DNA of 64,000 nucleotides from positions 1 through 64,000 of the forward strand of contig UCLR01000001.1 of assembly GCA_900473415.1 (NCBI GenBank), read 5' to 3'. The stretch is from Hyphomicrobiales bacterium. GTDB taxonomy: Bacteria; Pseudomonadota; Alphaproteobacteria; Rhizobiales; Beijerinckiaceae. The notes below the pieces were generated by a model. It saw only the letters and a list, made by a program, of their open reading frames with translations. It had not been told where the DNA came from and did not search any database. This document shows, in pieces, positions 26,375-35,464 of this stretch. Position numbers and translations under genes: made by a program. Numbering within the stretch: position 1 is the stretch's first letter; each line of letters starts with the position of its first letter.

Positions 26375-27718
26375 TTAGCCCTTCATCCAGCCCGAATGTC
26401 CGGACCGAAGCGCGATCAGTTCGCCCATCCGCACTCCGCGGCCATAGGCGGGGTGTTCGTCACCAGCGGCGCCCTCGGCCGCTTCGGCACCGTCGGCAAT
26501 TGCCGCGTCCTCCCACGCTCCTGCCTTGAACAAGGCCGCGAGCTTCGGGACTTCGCGCGTGATGTCATGCCGCGCCCGCACATAGTCTCGGCCCGACGCC
26601 CCCATGGCCCGGATGACGGCGTCGGGCGCATTCAGGCACTGCCTGATTGCGTCGGCGAGCCTTTCGGGACTCCCGGCAGGGACGAGCCAACCGGATTCGC
26701 GATCTGCAACCAACTCGGGAATCCCGCCGACATGTGTCGCGATGACCGGCCGGCCGAGCGCCATAGCCTCCATCAGGACGATCGGCACGCCTTCCATGAA
26801 GCTCGGCAGAACGAGCGCTCTCGCCCCCTGGATGGCGACGCGCACCTCGGCGTTGTTCATCCAGCCCGCCAGCTCGACATGGCGCTCCAATCCGAGGTCC
26901 CGGATGGCCCGCTCGAGCTGTGGCCGCAAGGGGCCGTCTCCGGCCAGGGTCAGCTCGAAAGGCACGCCCTCTCGCATGAGGATGGCCAGCGCCTGGATCA
27001 GGATGAGATGGCCCTTCTCCCGGCTGAGTCGGCCAACGGCCACCAACCGGGATTTCGGCACGCTCCTAGGCTGCGGCGAGTTCAGGAAATCCGCAGCCAG
27101 TCCGCAACGCAGCGGCAGCAGCTTGTGCCAATCCTCCACGGGGAGCCAGCGGCGGAGCTGACCGCCGGTGAACGAGCTGACCACGCCGACGAAGGCTGCA
27201 TGCTTCACCTTGGCAGGCAGGCCCAGATATTCGGGCCTGTCGAACTCGTCCGAGCCATGCACGGTGAAGCTGTAGGGCACACCGGTCAGGAGGTGGCAGA
27301 GCATCGCGACTTCCGCGCCGTTTGTACCGTAATGCGTGTGGATGTGCTGGACCTTCTCCTCGATCACCCAGTGTGCGAGGACGAGCGCTTCCGCGAGATA
27401 GATCAGATGGAACGGCGCCGGGCGGCTCGAACGCCGCATCATCCCGATGGCGACCGAGGCGGCTTTCGCCAGAGCCATCGGGCTTCGCACCAGGGCAGCC
27501 GCAAGGGCCGCGATGAACTTCATTTTACCGCCGTCGAGGATATAGCGCGTGCGGGCTTTCTCGCGGATGTCGTCCGGGTCCACCAGCGGGCGATCGTTGC
27601 CGCGCAGCGACACACGCAGAATCGAAATTCCGTTGCGCTCCATCTCGACGATCTCGCGCCGGATGAAAGTTTGCGATATCGCGGGATACTCGGTCACGAA
27701 GTAGCAGACACGCATCAA
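26375..27718 (-). CDS. Family 4-type glycosyltransferase (glycosyltransferase group 1)
   Basis: 447 residues; ATG at 27718, with a second ATG one codon later. The GT-B fold shows THYGTNGAEVAML in the acceptor domain and, in the donor domain, LVAVGRLSREKGHLILIQAL and SFMEGVPIVLMEAMALGRPVIAT, the E-x7-E retaining motif. It adds a sugar in the repeat unit. It is 16 bp downstream of the initiating phosphoglycosyltransferase gene, so it is an early-acting candidate. Confidence 0.9.
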   Translation of the reverse strand: MMRVCYFVTEYPAISQTFIRREIVEMERNGISILRVSLRGNDRPLVDPDDIREKARTRYILDGGKMKFIAALAAALVRSPMALAKAASVAIGMMRRSSRPAPFHLIYLAEALVLAHWVIEEKVQHIHTHYGTNGAEVAMLCHLLTGVPYSFTVHGSDEFDRPEYLGLPAKVKHAAFVGVVSSFTGGQLRRWLPVEDWHKLLPLRCGLAADFLNSPQPRSVPKSRLVAVGRLSREKGHLILIQALAILMREGVPFELTLAGDGPLRPQLERAIRDLGLERHVELAGWMNNAEVRVAIQGARALVLPSFMEGVPIVLMEAMALGRPVIATHVGGIPELVADRESGWLVPAGSPERLADAIRQCLNAPDAVIRAMGASGRDYVRARHDITREVPKLAALFKAGAWEDAAIADGAEAAEGAAGDEHPAYGRGVRMGELIALRSGHSGWMKG

Positions 27719-27733
27719 GACTTCCCTTCCCGC

Positions 27734-29188
27734 TCAATAGGCATTCAGGCGCGCACGCTTCGAGACGATGGTTTTGACCAGGATCTGCAGGTCGAAGAAG
27801 AACGACCAGTTGTCGACGTAGTAGAGGTCGTGCTCGATCCGCTTCTGCATTTTCTCGAAGGTGTCGGTCTCGCCGCGCAGGCCGTTGACCTGAGCCCAGC
27901 CGGTGATCCCCGGCTTGACATTGTGCCGCCGGAACATCCGGCTGATCTGGTCGGCAAACATCTGATTATGCGCGACGGCATGCGGCCGGGGGCCCACGAG
28001 CGACATCTCGCCCCTGAGGACATTCAGCAACTGAGGCAGCTCATCGATATTGGTCCGCCGCAACACCCCACCGATCCGCGTGACGCGCGGATCGTTCCGG
28101 ACGGCCTGGCGGAATCCCTCGCGGGCATCCTCCAGGCAAGTCATGCTGCGGAACTTCAGAACCATGATCGGCTCGTTGTTGAAGCCGAGCCGCATCTGCT
28201 TGAAAAGAACCGGTCCTCGCGTGTCGAGCTTGATCATGGCCGCGACGAGGACGAGGAACGGCCACAGCGTCATCAGCAGCACTGTGGCGACGACGATATC
28301 GAACGTCCGTTTCAGGAAACGGTCCCGCAGGCAACCGGGTCCGCAAAACAATTCGAGCACACGCAGATGACCATAACTGCCGACACGACTGCGCCGCATG
28401 AGCTCGGCCAATCCGACCGGCAAGAGCTGGATCCGGACAGGTAGCTCCGACAGCGCTCCCACGATGTTCGAGACGACCTCCATATTGTCCGAGTCGAACA
28501 GGATGAGGACGGCGTCGATCGGCAGTGCCCGGCACTCGCGCCGGATCTCCGAAAGCTGCGCCTCCAACGAGGTACTCCCTTCAGCGCCGCCAGGCGCAGA
28601 AGCGAGGTCGTACCAACGCAGGATATGCTCGTAGCGCGCCGTCACGCCCGCACGGACAGGCCCGACGTCCCGGACGCCAGGCATGACCAACACGACCATG
28701 CTCCCGCGGCGCCATTGCCCATGCCAGCGAACACGGTCGACGACCTGCCAAAGCACAGTCCTGATGGTGATCTGGCCTAGCAGCGTTGCCAGCAACTGGG
28801 CGAGAAATGTGCCTCGCGAATAGTCATCGAGATTACCGGTCAGATAGCCCACCGCCAACAGTATGACGAACGAGAGGCCGAGCGCCGCGCTGCCCCGCGA
28901 ACAGCTGTGCTGGTTCCAGTGCGGGCCGAGCAGGTCGTATTGATTGTCGGCGATGCAGAAAGTGAAATACAGCACGCCCAGGGCGACGGAAGCCAACGCG
29001 TAGTCCGCCGGGAAGAAAATTACGCCGTAGACCGCCGCCGAATAGGCAAGAAATGCACCGAATGCACAGGCGGAGATCACGACCATCTCAAGACATGCGA
29101 CCACCGCGGTCCAAAACAACTGCGTGCCGTATGCGGGCACCGTTGTGGAGCGGTATCGATCTTCGTCTTGAATTGTATTGACTGACAT
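27734..29188 (-). CDS. Initiating polyprenyl glycosylphosphotransferase (WcaJ/PssY type)
   Basis: 484 residues from the ATG at 29188; a GTG at 29239 would add 17. Four N-terminal membrane segments (for example VVISACAFGAFLAYSAAVYGVIFF) precede a soluble domain and the conserved C-terminal catalytic domain: KRTFDIVVATVLL, GPVLFKQMRLG, VLKFRSM, RTNIDELPQLLNVLRGEMSLVGPRP, KPGITGWAQVNG. It transfers hexose-1-phosphate to undecaprenyl phosphate and so starts exopolysaccharide assembly. It heads the minus-strand run and diverges from the GT26 gene. Confidence 0.93.
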   Translation of the reverse strand: MSVNTIQDEDRYRSTTVPAYGTQLFWTAVVACLEMVVISACAFGAFLAYSAAVYGVIFFPADYALASVALGVLYFTFCIADNQYDLLGPHWNQHSCSRGSAALGLSFVILLAVGYLTGNLDDYSRGTFLAQLLATLLGQITIRTVLWQVVDRVRWHGQWRRGSMVVLVMPGVRDVGPVRAGVTARYEHILRWYDLASAPGGAEGSTSLEAQLSEIRRECRALPIDAVLILFDSDNMEVVSNIVGALSELPVRIQLLPVGLAELMRRSRVGSYGHLRVLELFCGPGCLRDRFLKRTFDIVVATVLLMTLWPFLVLVAAMIKLDTRGPVLFKQMRLGFNNEPIMVLKFRSMTCLEDAREGFRQAVRNDPRVTRIGGVLRRTNIDELPQLLNVLRGEMSLVGPRPHAVAHNQMFADQISRMFRRHNVKPGITGWAQVNGLRGETDTFEKMQKRIEHDLYYVDNWSFFFDLQILVKTIVSKRARLNAY

Positions 29189-29474
29189 TTTTCTGCCAGA
29201 TGATTTCTGAATCTGCACAAGCTCAATGCCGGTAACCACCTCCGGTTCTGCAACCGCGGCAACGTTGCTTATTTTTCTCCATAATCACGACCTGCGAACC
29301 GCCCTGGCACGTTGAAAGCGCAACAGGTTGCGCTTTTGGCCACACCTCATCTCCACGACGCGGCCGCCGTCACTTGTGCTTTCCAAGCGTCATGATCACG
29401 CCTGAGCGAATTGTAGATGCAAGTCAGCGCTCGTTGCGCGGTGAATAATATTCTTCCTTTTAGGGAGACTACAA

Positions 29475-30404
29475 ATGAGATCTTCAAAAATACATTTGAA
29501 TGGAGCACTCGACCTCGATCGACACCAAACGCCACCAAACGTCAGAGTGGCGCACTCGTCGATTTCCAGGCCGATGTTCGGCCTTCAATTCAGCTGCGAG
29601 TCGATCGAGGATATTGCGCACGAGATTTGCGATATGCCTGCGCCCAAAGGCGCCGGAATTAGGCTTCTGGCGACATTGAATGTCGACCACGTCGTCAATC
29701 TGCGGAGAAACGCAGCCTTCAGAAAGGCCTATCAGAGTTCTTGGAAACTTACGATCGACGGCATGCCAATCTTGGTCTACGCACGCCTACGCAAGATCGG
29801 CGTCAAGTCACGCGTGACCGGAGCCAGCCTGTTCCCACTGGTCTTCGACAATCTTAAACCTGGAACGCACAGGCCGTTCTTTGTTCCATCCAACCAAAGA
29901 ACTGCAGATATCCTTCGCCGGCGCCTGCTCGCAGCCGGTTTCGACGATACGCAGCTCGACATCCATGTGCCAGAATTCGGCTTCGAAACCGATCCCGTCG
30001 CCAGTCTCGCCTTAGCAAACCGGATCGCAGCGCTGCGAGCGACACATATTTTCTTCGGAGTTGGAGCTCCCAAATCCGAAATCTGGCTTGATCGTCACCG
30101 AACCATGCTCGGGGACGCATACGCTCTGGCGGTTGGTGCCGCTCTGGACTTTCATGCTGGCACGCTGCGCCGGGCGCCCGTTTGGATGCAGTCGGCAGGG
30201 CTCGAGTGGTTCTGGCGATTCGCGCAGCAACCGCGGCGCTTGTTCCGCCGCTACTTCATCGATTCTTGGCTTGTCACCGCATCCATCCTGAAAGATCTGC
30301 AGAACGGTGGTGCAAATTTTGCGGCAATAATGGGCGACATTCCCCGGCGCGACGCTGCATGGCGACGTTCACACCGAGCAAGACCGGGACCGTTCGGACC
30401 GTGA
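29475..30404 (+). CDS. WecG/TagA/CpsF family glycosyltransferase (GT26)
   Basis: 309 residues; ATG at 29475, GGGAG eight bases upstream. GT26 signatures include LATLNVDHVVNLRRNAAFR (T-x-N in the active site), TIDGMPILVYARL, HIFFGVGAPKSEIWL and AVGAALDFHAGTLRRAPVWMQ, then GLEWFWRFAQQPRRLFRRY. The family adds N-acetylmannosamine-type sugars to lipid-linked acceptors. The 5' part and its promoter region are AT-richer than average, which suggests acquired DNA. It starts the plus-strand half of the locus. Confidence 0.92.
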   Translation: MRSSKIHLNGALDLDRHQTPPNVRVAHSSISRPMFGLQFSCESIEDIAHEICDMPAPKGAGIRLLATLNVDHVVNLRRNAAFRKAYQSSWKLTIDGMPILVYARLRKIGVKSRVTGASLFPLVFDNLKPGTHRPFFVPSNQRTADILRRRLLAAGFDDTQLDIHVPEFGFETDPVASLALANRIAALRATHIFFGVGAPKSEIWLDRHRTMLGDAYALAVGAALDFHAGTLRRAPVWMQSAGLEWFWRFAQQPRRLFRRYFIDSWLVTASILKDLQNGGANFAAIMGDIPRRDAAWRRSHRARPGPFGP

Positions 30405-30530
30405 TCGTTGCCGACCCCGATAGCCTCGCCGCGAACCGGCGAAGCCCTTCGTCCGTTAGTCGTTCATGCGGCGATACCCGGCGAGCGTCCCGACGCGATT
30501 GCCGGCGGTCATGCAAGGGCTCGGATCACC

Positions 30531-31721
30531 ATGGCCATTGTGATCGATACAATCAGCCTTGTCCTCTTGGTGCTCGCCGTCCTGACGGCGATCCCGGCAG
30601 CGTTTCTTGCCGTGCAGATCGGCGCGGCGCTCGTCCCCGCAAGGCGATCGACATCGATCGTTTCGGGATTCTGTCCGCGCTTCACCGTGATCATGCCTGC
30701 GCACAACGAAGAGGCGGTCATATCGCGTACCGTCACTTCGCTCCTGTCCCAAATGCCACCAACCGGGCGCTTGCTGGTGGTGGCCGATAACTGTTCCGAC
30801 GACACTGCGCAGATCGCTTCAGCTGCCGGGGCGGACGTGACCATACGCCAGGATGCAGCGCGCCGAGGAAAGGGCTATGCGTTGGATCATGGGGTTCGGT
30901 CTCTCAGCGCCGACCCGCCGCAGGTCGTCATCGTCATCGATGCCGATTGCGAGGTCATGCCGGGCTCGCTGGCGCTTCTGGCCAGCCGTTGCGGCGCGAC
31001 GGGGCGCCCCACGCAGGCACGATATTCGATGCTGGCACCAGCCGCGCCGAGCGCAGGCGACAAGGTTTCGCGGCTGGCATGGACGATCAGGAACTTCGTG
31101 CGGCCGCTGGGCTCCGCGCGCCTCGGATGGCCGTGCCAGTTGATGGGCTCCGGAATGGCTCTGCCCTTCGATCCGCTCCGCCACCTCGATCTCGCGACCG
31201 GCCATCTCACCGAAGATCAGAAGCTCGGCGCCGACTTCGCACTCGCGGGCAGATCGCCGCTGTACTGCCCGGATGCGGAGATCGTCAGCCAGCTTCCTCA
31301 GAGCGAGCCGGGCAAGCGCCAGCAGCGCACGCGCTGGGAGCACGGGCATCTCGCGGTCATCGCGGAGTTCTTTCTGCCCCTGATCGGTCACACGATCGCG
31401 AAACGCAGCCTGCGTCTCCTCGCCTTCACGCTGGATCTGTGCATCCCGCCGCTGGCGCTGCTGGCGATGTCGCTCGTGCTGATGGCAGGCGTGAGCCTCG
31501 TTTGGTTCGCCATGACGGGCGCCGCCGGCCCGCTCACCATCTCGCTAGCCGCGCTGTCCGCCTTTGCGGGGGCGATCGGCGCCGCGTGGTGGCGTTTCGC
31601 CCAGGAGATCATTTCGGGGCGCGAGCTCGCGGCGGGGCCGGCCTATTGCCTGCGCAAGCTGCCTAGCTACGTCCGCTTCGTCATAGACCGCCAGACAGAC
31701 TGGGTCCGGACGCAGCGATGA
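30531..31721 (+). CDS. Membrane-anchored family 2 glycosyltransferase
   Basis: 396 residues from the ATG at 30531 (MAIVIDTISLVLL); the frame is open from 30408 but that part is compositionally poor. One N-terminal and two or three C-terminal membrane segments flank the GT-A domain: FTVIMPAHNEEAVISRTVTSL, VIVIDADCEV (DxD), HLTEDQKLG (catalytic ED) and QQRTRWEHGH (the R/QxxRW type). This layout matches processive or membrane-bound GT2 enzymes. The following secreted-protein gene overlaps by four bases (ATGA), tying it to this transcript. Confidence 0.88.
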   Translation: MAIVIDTISLVLLVLAVLTAIPAAFLAVQIGAALVPARRSTSIVSGFCPRFTVIMPAHNEEAVISRTVTSLLSQMPPTGRLLVVADNCSDDTAQIASAAGADVTIRQDAARRGKGYALDHGVRSLSADPPQVVIVIDADCEVMPGSLALLASRCGATGRPTQARYSMLAPAAPSAGDKVSRLAWTIRNFVRPLGSARLGWPCQLMGSGMALPFDPLRHLDLATGHLTEDQKLGADFALAGRSPLYCPDAEIVSQLPQSEPGKRQQRTRWEHGHLAVIAEFFLPLIGHTIAKRSLRLLAFTLDLCIPPLALLAMSLVLMAGVSLVWFAMTGAAGPLTISLAALSAFAGAIGAAWWRFAQEIISGRELAAGPAYCLRKLPSYVRFVIDRQTDWVRTQR

Positions 31722-32755
31722 GGGCGAGCCGAGGCCTCGAGCATCGCCCCCCCTCCTCCTCGACGGAGGCCCGGGCGACACCGGATCGCCTGGCGCCCGA
31801 TCGATGGGCCCCGTCCTCTTCAGGCCCGCTCCGGCTCGCCGTCTCGCTTGCCATCGTCGCCACCATGGGATGGTGTTCAGTCGCAGGCGCGAGCGAGCAG
31901 CGGAAGCCAGCCGACGACAGCCCGTCCCGCCGCTTTGTCCTGGGCGAGCGGCCATTCTCGGCCTCCTCGTCCTGGAACACGCCGGTCGCCCCGAACGCGA
32001 CCTTCCGGAAGATCCGCTGGCCGGCGACAGCCCGCTTCGGCGTCGCCTGGGAGAGCTATTCCCCTCCCATTCATGTGAGTGCGGCTTCGGATGCGGTCGT
32101 GTCGATCGAGTATCCGGAAGGCTGGGGGCGCCCCGCCGGTGTCATCGAGATCCGCGTTCCAGCCGGCGTCGGCGGCGCGGAAGGAACCGACGGCGAGTTG
32201 CTGGTGATCGATGGCGCCACCGTTCACAACTTCTGGCAGTTCAGGCGGCTAAGCGATGGGAAGGCCACGGCGCAATCCTATGCCGCGGCGAATCTCGTCA
32301 CCGACGACGGCTGGGGTCGCGCATCGCCGTTTCTCGGCGCCGGCATCGTGGCCGCAGGCTCGAGCCAGCTGGCCGGCCTGCTGGTCCAGGCGGAGACGGA
32401 GCGGGGCGAGATCACGCACGCGCTCCAGATGGCCATCGATGCGACCTATGCAAAGCCGGGCCACATCGGCAAGGCGATCAACGGCGATGGCGGGAATCCG
32501 AAGGGCCTGGTCTGGGAAGGTCAGCGCCTGGCCATTCCCGCTGGCGTGAAGATGCCGAAGGGCCTGTCACCGCTCGGGCAAAAGGTCTTTCGTGCCTATC
32601 AGCGATACGGCGTCTTCGTGATCGACGTCTCAGAGGGCGTCTCCAACCTGCGCGCCCAGGCAAATGCCTATGACGAGGCGACGATCGCGGCCCTGCACCG
32701 CGACGTCGGACGGATTTCCCGCCTGCTTCAGCGCGTGGAGCCGCCGGACGCGTAG
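31718..32755 (+). CDS. Secreted protein of unknown family, paralogue of the T1SS-linked protein at 33288
   Basis: 345 residues. A long polar N-region precedes a hydrophobic signal (LRLAVSLAIVATMGWCSVAGA) with likely cleavage before SEQ. The rest is one domain: RPFSASSSWNTPVAPNATF, SYSPPIHVSAASDAVVSIEYP, GTDGELLVIDGATVHNFWQF, SPFLGAGIVAAGSSQLAGLLVQAET, ITHALQMAID, SNLRAQANAYDEATIAAL. The same domain, very similar along its length, forms the first ~270 residues of the protein at 33288. I know no function for it. The exopolysaccharide context and conserved acids and His allow a polysaccharide-active enzyme as a guess. Confidence 0.8.
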   Translation: MRASRGLEHRPPSSSTEARATPDRLAPDRWAPSSSGPLRLAVSLAIVATMGWCSVAGASEQRKPADDSPSRRFVLGERPFSASSSWNTPVAPNATFRKIRWPATARFGVAWESYSPPIHVSAASDAVVSIEYPEGWGRPAGVIEIRVPAGVGGAEGTDGELLVIDGATVHNFWQFRRLSDGKATAQSYAAANLVTDDGWGRASPFLGAGIVAAGSSQLAGLLVQAETERGEITHALQMAIDATYAKPGHIGKAINGDGGNPKGLVWEGQRLAIPAGVKMPKGLSPLGQKVFRAYQRYGVFVIDVSEGVSNLRAQANAYDEATIAALHRDVGRISRLLQRVEPPDA

Positions 32756-32845
32756 GCAGCTCCGGTCGCGTCGAATGGGCAGGCGCGAGACGGCGGCCTC
32801 CCCCAAAATCCTGCGACATGAGCCTCCGCGACCACTCGGCCGGGT

Positions 32846-32875
32846 GCCTCTTCTTTTCCGTAAGAAGAGGCTTTT
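32846..32875 (+). terminator. Rho-independent terminator after the secreted-protein gene
   Basis: Perfect 10-bp stem GCCTCTTCTT / AAGAAGAGGC (32846-32855 and 32862-32871) with loop TTCCGT, then TTTT. It lies 90 bp after the stop at 32755 and closes the plus-strand transcript started at the GT26 gene. Confidence 0.85.
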
Positions 32876-33287
32876 CCGTCTCCTCACCCCTGACGGATCG
32901 CGGTCCGGAACCGTTGCGGCGCGGGCGCATCCCGGCCTTCCGCCAGGCCGCTCCGCGACCTGATTCTGCCCCTTCTTTGCCTGATTCGCGACAAATTCGT
33001 AAAATGAGTCGGGAGGGGTAGCTCTCTAATTATCTGAAATATCGAAGCAATTTTTTTATCAAGCAAATTCTCTTTGGCAACACATTCCAAACACGATATC
33101 TCACCATCTTCACGCCTGGATGGGCCTTGGCCTCGCCGACTGAGAAGGCGACGCCCCGTCATCCGACTGCAAGTCGCGCTGCATGCCTGCCTATTCGCTG
33201 CGCTTTCCGCGGCTTCGCAAAGCATACCTGGCTGGCCTATCGATACCCCCACCGACTTACTTCTATATAAATTCAAGGAATACGCAT
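32876..33287 (+). promoter_or_regulatory. AT-rich leader upstream of the T1SS substrate gene
   Basis: No gene supported. The stretch 33020-33100 is strongly AT-rich (seven T near 33050) in a GC-rich window, and sits between a terminator and the start at 33288. It should therefore hold an independent promoter for the substrate gene and possibly for the secretion genes behind it. No boxes could be assigned with confidence. Confidence 0.5.
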
Positions 33288-35324
33288 ATGACCTCACTCG
33301 AAACTCGGCCATTCACTGCGTCTTCGAGTTGGAATACACAATTAGCAAGCGACGCAACCTTCTCAAAACTCAATTGGCCCGCCTCTACGGGCTACAACTA
33401 CAGCGTCTCCTGGGATGGCTACTCACCGGCAGTTTACGTAGCGTCCGCTTCCGATCCACTCGTCCAAGTGACCTATCCTGCGGGGTGGGGTTACCCCGGC
33501 GGCACCATCAGCATTCACATGCCGGCAGGGGCGAACGGGGCGGCCGGCACCGACGGCGAACTGATCATCATCGACGGCGACGTCGCCTATAACTTCTGGC
33601 AATTTGAGCGGACGGGCACCAACAAGGCGACGGCCGCTTCGTTCGGCGCCGAGAACATCGTCACAGGCGATGGATGGGGCAGCAAATCGCCCTTCCTCGG
33701 CGCAGGCATCACGGCAGTCGGCGCGAGCCAGCTGGGCGGCCTTATCGTCCAGGATGAGACAAAGGACGGGTCGATCGATCACGCGCTGCAGTTGGTGGTC
33801 GACGCCAAGCTCGTGAAGGCCGGCGCCGTTGGCAGCGCCATCTCCAGCGATGGCGGCAGCGCCTCGGGCATCGTCCAGGAAGGCCAGTTCCTCGCGATTC
33901 CGCCGGGCACGCCCATGCCGGCCGGCCTCTCCCCGCTTGGCCAGCAAGTCTTCACCGCCTTGCAGAAATACGGCGCCTATGTCGTCGACCAGTCGATAGG
34001 CGTGACCAACGTCCGTGCGCAGGCCAACGCGTTCGATGACCCGACGATGACGGCCTTGTGGCATGACATGGACGACCTCACCCCGCTGCTCCAGGCCGTG
34101 ACCAACAAGGGCACGACCGGGTCATCGGGCGGCACTGTCACCAATCCGCCGGCGACGACCAACCCACCGGTCGTCACCAACCCGCCAGTCGTCACCAATC
34201 CACCGCCGACGACGACCACGCCCACGGATACGACCAAGCCGACCGTGCAGTTGGTTGCGGCGAGCGGCACCGGGCTTACGAACGGCACCGGCGCGGTCCG
34301 CACCGGCGATACCGTGCGCCTGACGCTCAAGTTCAGCGAGGTGGTCACCGTCAGTGGCACGCCGAGCCTGACGCTGAACGACAAGGGCACCGCCAAATAC
34401 GTCAGCGGCGCCGGCACCGACACCTTGCAGTTCGATTATAAGGTGGCTGCCGGCGAGACCACTGCTGATCTGGCGATCAGCGGATACAACTTGTCCGGCG
34501 TGACGGACAAGGCCGGGAACGCCGTCAATATTTCGGGCGCGCCGTATCAGCCCGCCGGAACGCTGGCCGTCAATGTCAAGACCGACACCACCGCTCCGCT
34601 GGTCCAGTGGATCACGGCCAGGGGGTCCAACCTCCGCAACGGAAGCGGCACTGTCCGCGCCGGCGATACCGTCCGGTTGTCGGTCAACTTCAACGAAGTG
34701 GTCGTCGTCAACGGCACGCCGACCCTGTCGCTGAACAGCAAGGGCACCGCCACGTATGTCAGCGGCGCCGGCACCAATACCCTGCAGTTCAACTACACGG
34801 TGAAAGCCGGCGAAAGAGCATCCGATCTCTCGGTTGCCGGCTATAACTTGAACGGCGTCAGTGATCAGGCTGGCAATGCCGTCAATCTGTCCGGCGCTCC
34901 GTATCGGCCTAGTGGAACGCTTGTCGTCCGCGGAGGGACGGCCAGCACGACAACGGCCAGCGCGCGGACGACGACGCTCGCCGCCACGGCCGAGCTCGCT
35001 GCCCCCGCCGACGCCACCGCGACGACGGCGTCCGACACGGCGGCGCCCGCGGCTTCGCAGGTGACGACGAGCAACAGGTGGGGTGGCGACAGCTTCGGCG
35101 GCGAGGGAGATTTCTCCTTCGGCAACCGCAGGACGGTCGGCTATCCCGGCTCGCAGCCGGATTCGTCGAATGCTGCCCCGTCCCACGGATCGGCGTCGTC
35201 CAAGCTTGCGCTGCTCAGCCAGTATTCGGCGTCGAGCTTCGCCTCTCCGGCACCGGCCTTCACCGGCTCGGCGCAAGGGGCGTGGAACATGGCCGCCGAG
35301 ACGCTCGCGAAGCCAAATCGCTGA
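33288..35324 (+). CDS. Probable type I secretion substrate: unknown SSWNT domain plus Ig-like repeats
   Basis: 678 residues from the ATG at 33288, with AAGGAA eight bases upstream. No N-terminal signal peptide. Residues ~1-275 are the domain shared with the protein at 31718 (TASSSWNTQL, GTDGELIIIDGD, YNFWQF, SPFLGAGITAVGASQLGGL, IDHALQL, NVRAQANAFDD). A TNPPVV-type linker follows, then two Ig-like repeats of ~115 residues (residues ~314-545) and an Ala/Thr/Ser-rich C-terminal tail with a glycine-rich patch (WGGDSFGGEGDFSFG). No RTX nonapeptides are seen. A type I secretion ABC protein and membrane-fusion protein follow directly, so it is probably their cargo (inference). Possible role: exopolysaccharide cleavage or binding outside the cell. 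Confidence 0.82.
   Translation: MTSLETRPFTASSSWNTQLASDATFSKLNWPASTGYNYSVSWDGYSPAVYVASASDPLVQVTYPAGWGYPGGTISIHMPAGANGAAGTDGELIIIDGDVAYNFWQFERTGTNKATAASFGAENIVTGDGWGSKSPFLGAGITAVGASQLGGLIVQDETKDGSIDHALQLVVDAKLVKAGAVGSAISSDGGSASGIVQEGQFLAIPPGTPMPAGLSPLGQQVFTALQKYGAYVVDQSIGVTNVRAQANAFDDPTMTALWHDMDDLTPLLQAVTNKGTTGSSGGTVTNPPATTNPPVVTNPPVVTNPPPTTTTPTDTTKPTVQLVAASGTGLTNGTGAVRTGDTVRLTLKFSEVVTVSGTPSLTLNDKGTAKYVSGAGTDTLQFDYKVAAGETTADLAISGYNLSGVTDKAGNAVNISGAPYQPAGTLAVNVKTDTTAPLVQWITARGSNLRNGSGTVRAGDTVRLSVNFNEVVVVNGTPTLSLNSKGTATYVSGAGTNTLQFNYTVKAGERASDLSVAGYNLNGVSDQAGNAVNLSGAPYRPSGTLVVRGGTASTTTASARTTTLAATAELAAPADATATTASDTAAPAASQVTTSNRWGGDSFGGEGDFSFGNRRTVGYPGSQPDSSNAAPSHGSASSKLALLSQYSASSFASPAPAFTGSAQGAWNMAAETLAKPNR
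34137..34208 (+). repeat. Four tandem 18-bp units coding a TNPPxx linker
   Basis: Four 18-base units translate as TNPPAT, TNPPVV, TNPPVV and TNPPPT. They form a flexible Pro/Thr linker between the N-terminal domain and the Ig-like repeats. Copy number could vary by slippage between strains. Confidence 0.85.
34229..34926 (+). repeat. Two tandem ~345-bp Ig-like repeats within the T1SS substrate gene
   Basis: Repeat 1 runs about 34229-34578 and repeat 2 about 34579-34926. Each reads DTT(K/A)P.VQ, then GD TVRL, NGTP.L.LN.KGTA.YVSGAGT.TLQF.Y, GYNL.GV.D.AGNAVN.SGAPY.P.GTL. High similarity of the two points to recent duplication. Ig-like repeats commonly act as spacers or ligand-binding modules in secreted proteins. 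Confidence 0.85.
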
Positions 35325-35464
35325 GATGCCGAGGCTGGGCAGGCGACCGCGCCGTGCCCAGCCTCCTTGCATCACTGCGCAATCGGAGCGCTCGCCGCTC
35401 GAAATGCCGCGCGCACGGGGCTTTCCTGCGTGCGCTCGACACCATGCAAGCGGAGTAACGGCGA

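Noticed and set aside
26396..28444. 682-residue plus-strand open frame
   Set aside because: Antisense to a glycosyltransferase and the initiating transferase, both well supported.
33183..33287. Longer N-terminus for the T1SS substrate starting at 33183
   Set aside because: No ribosome site, and homology with the paralogue begins right after the ATG at 33288, which has AAGGAA upstream.
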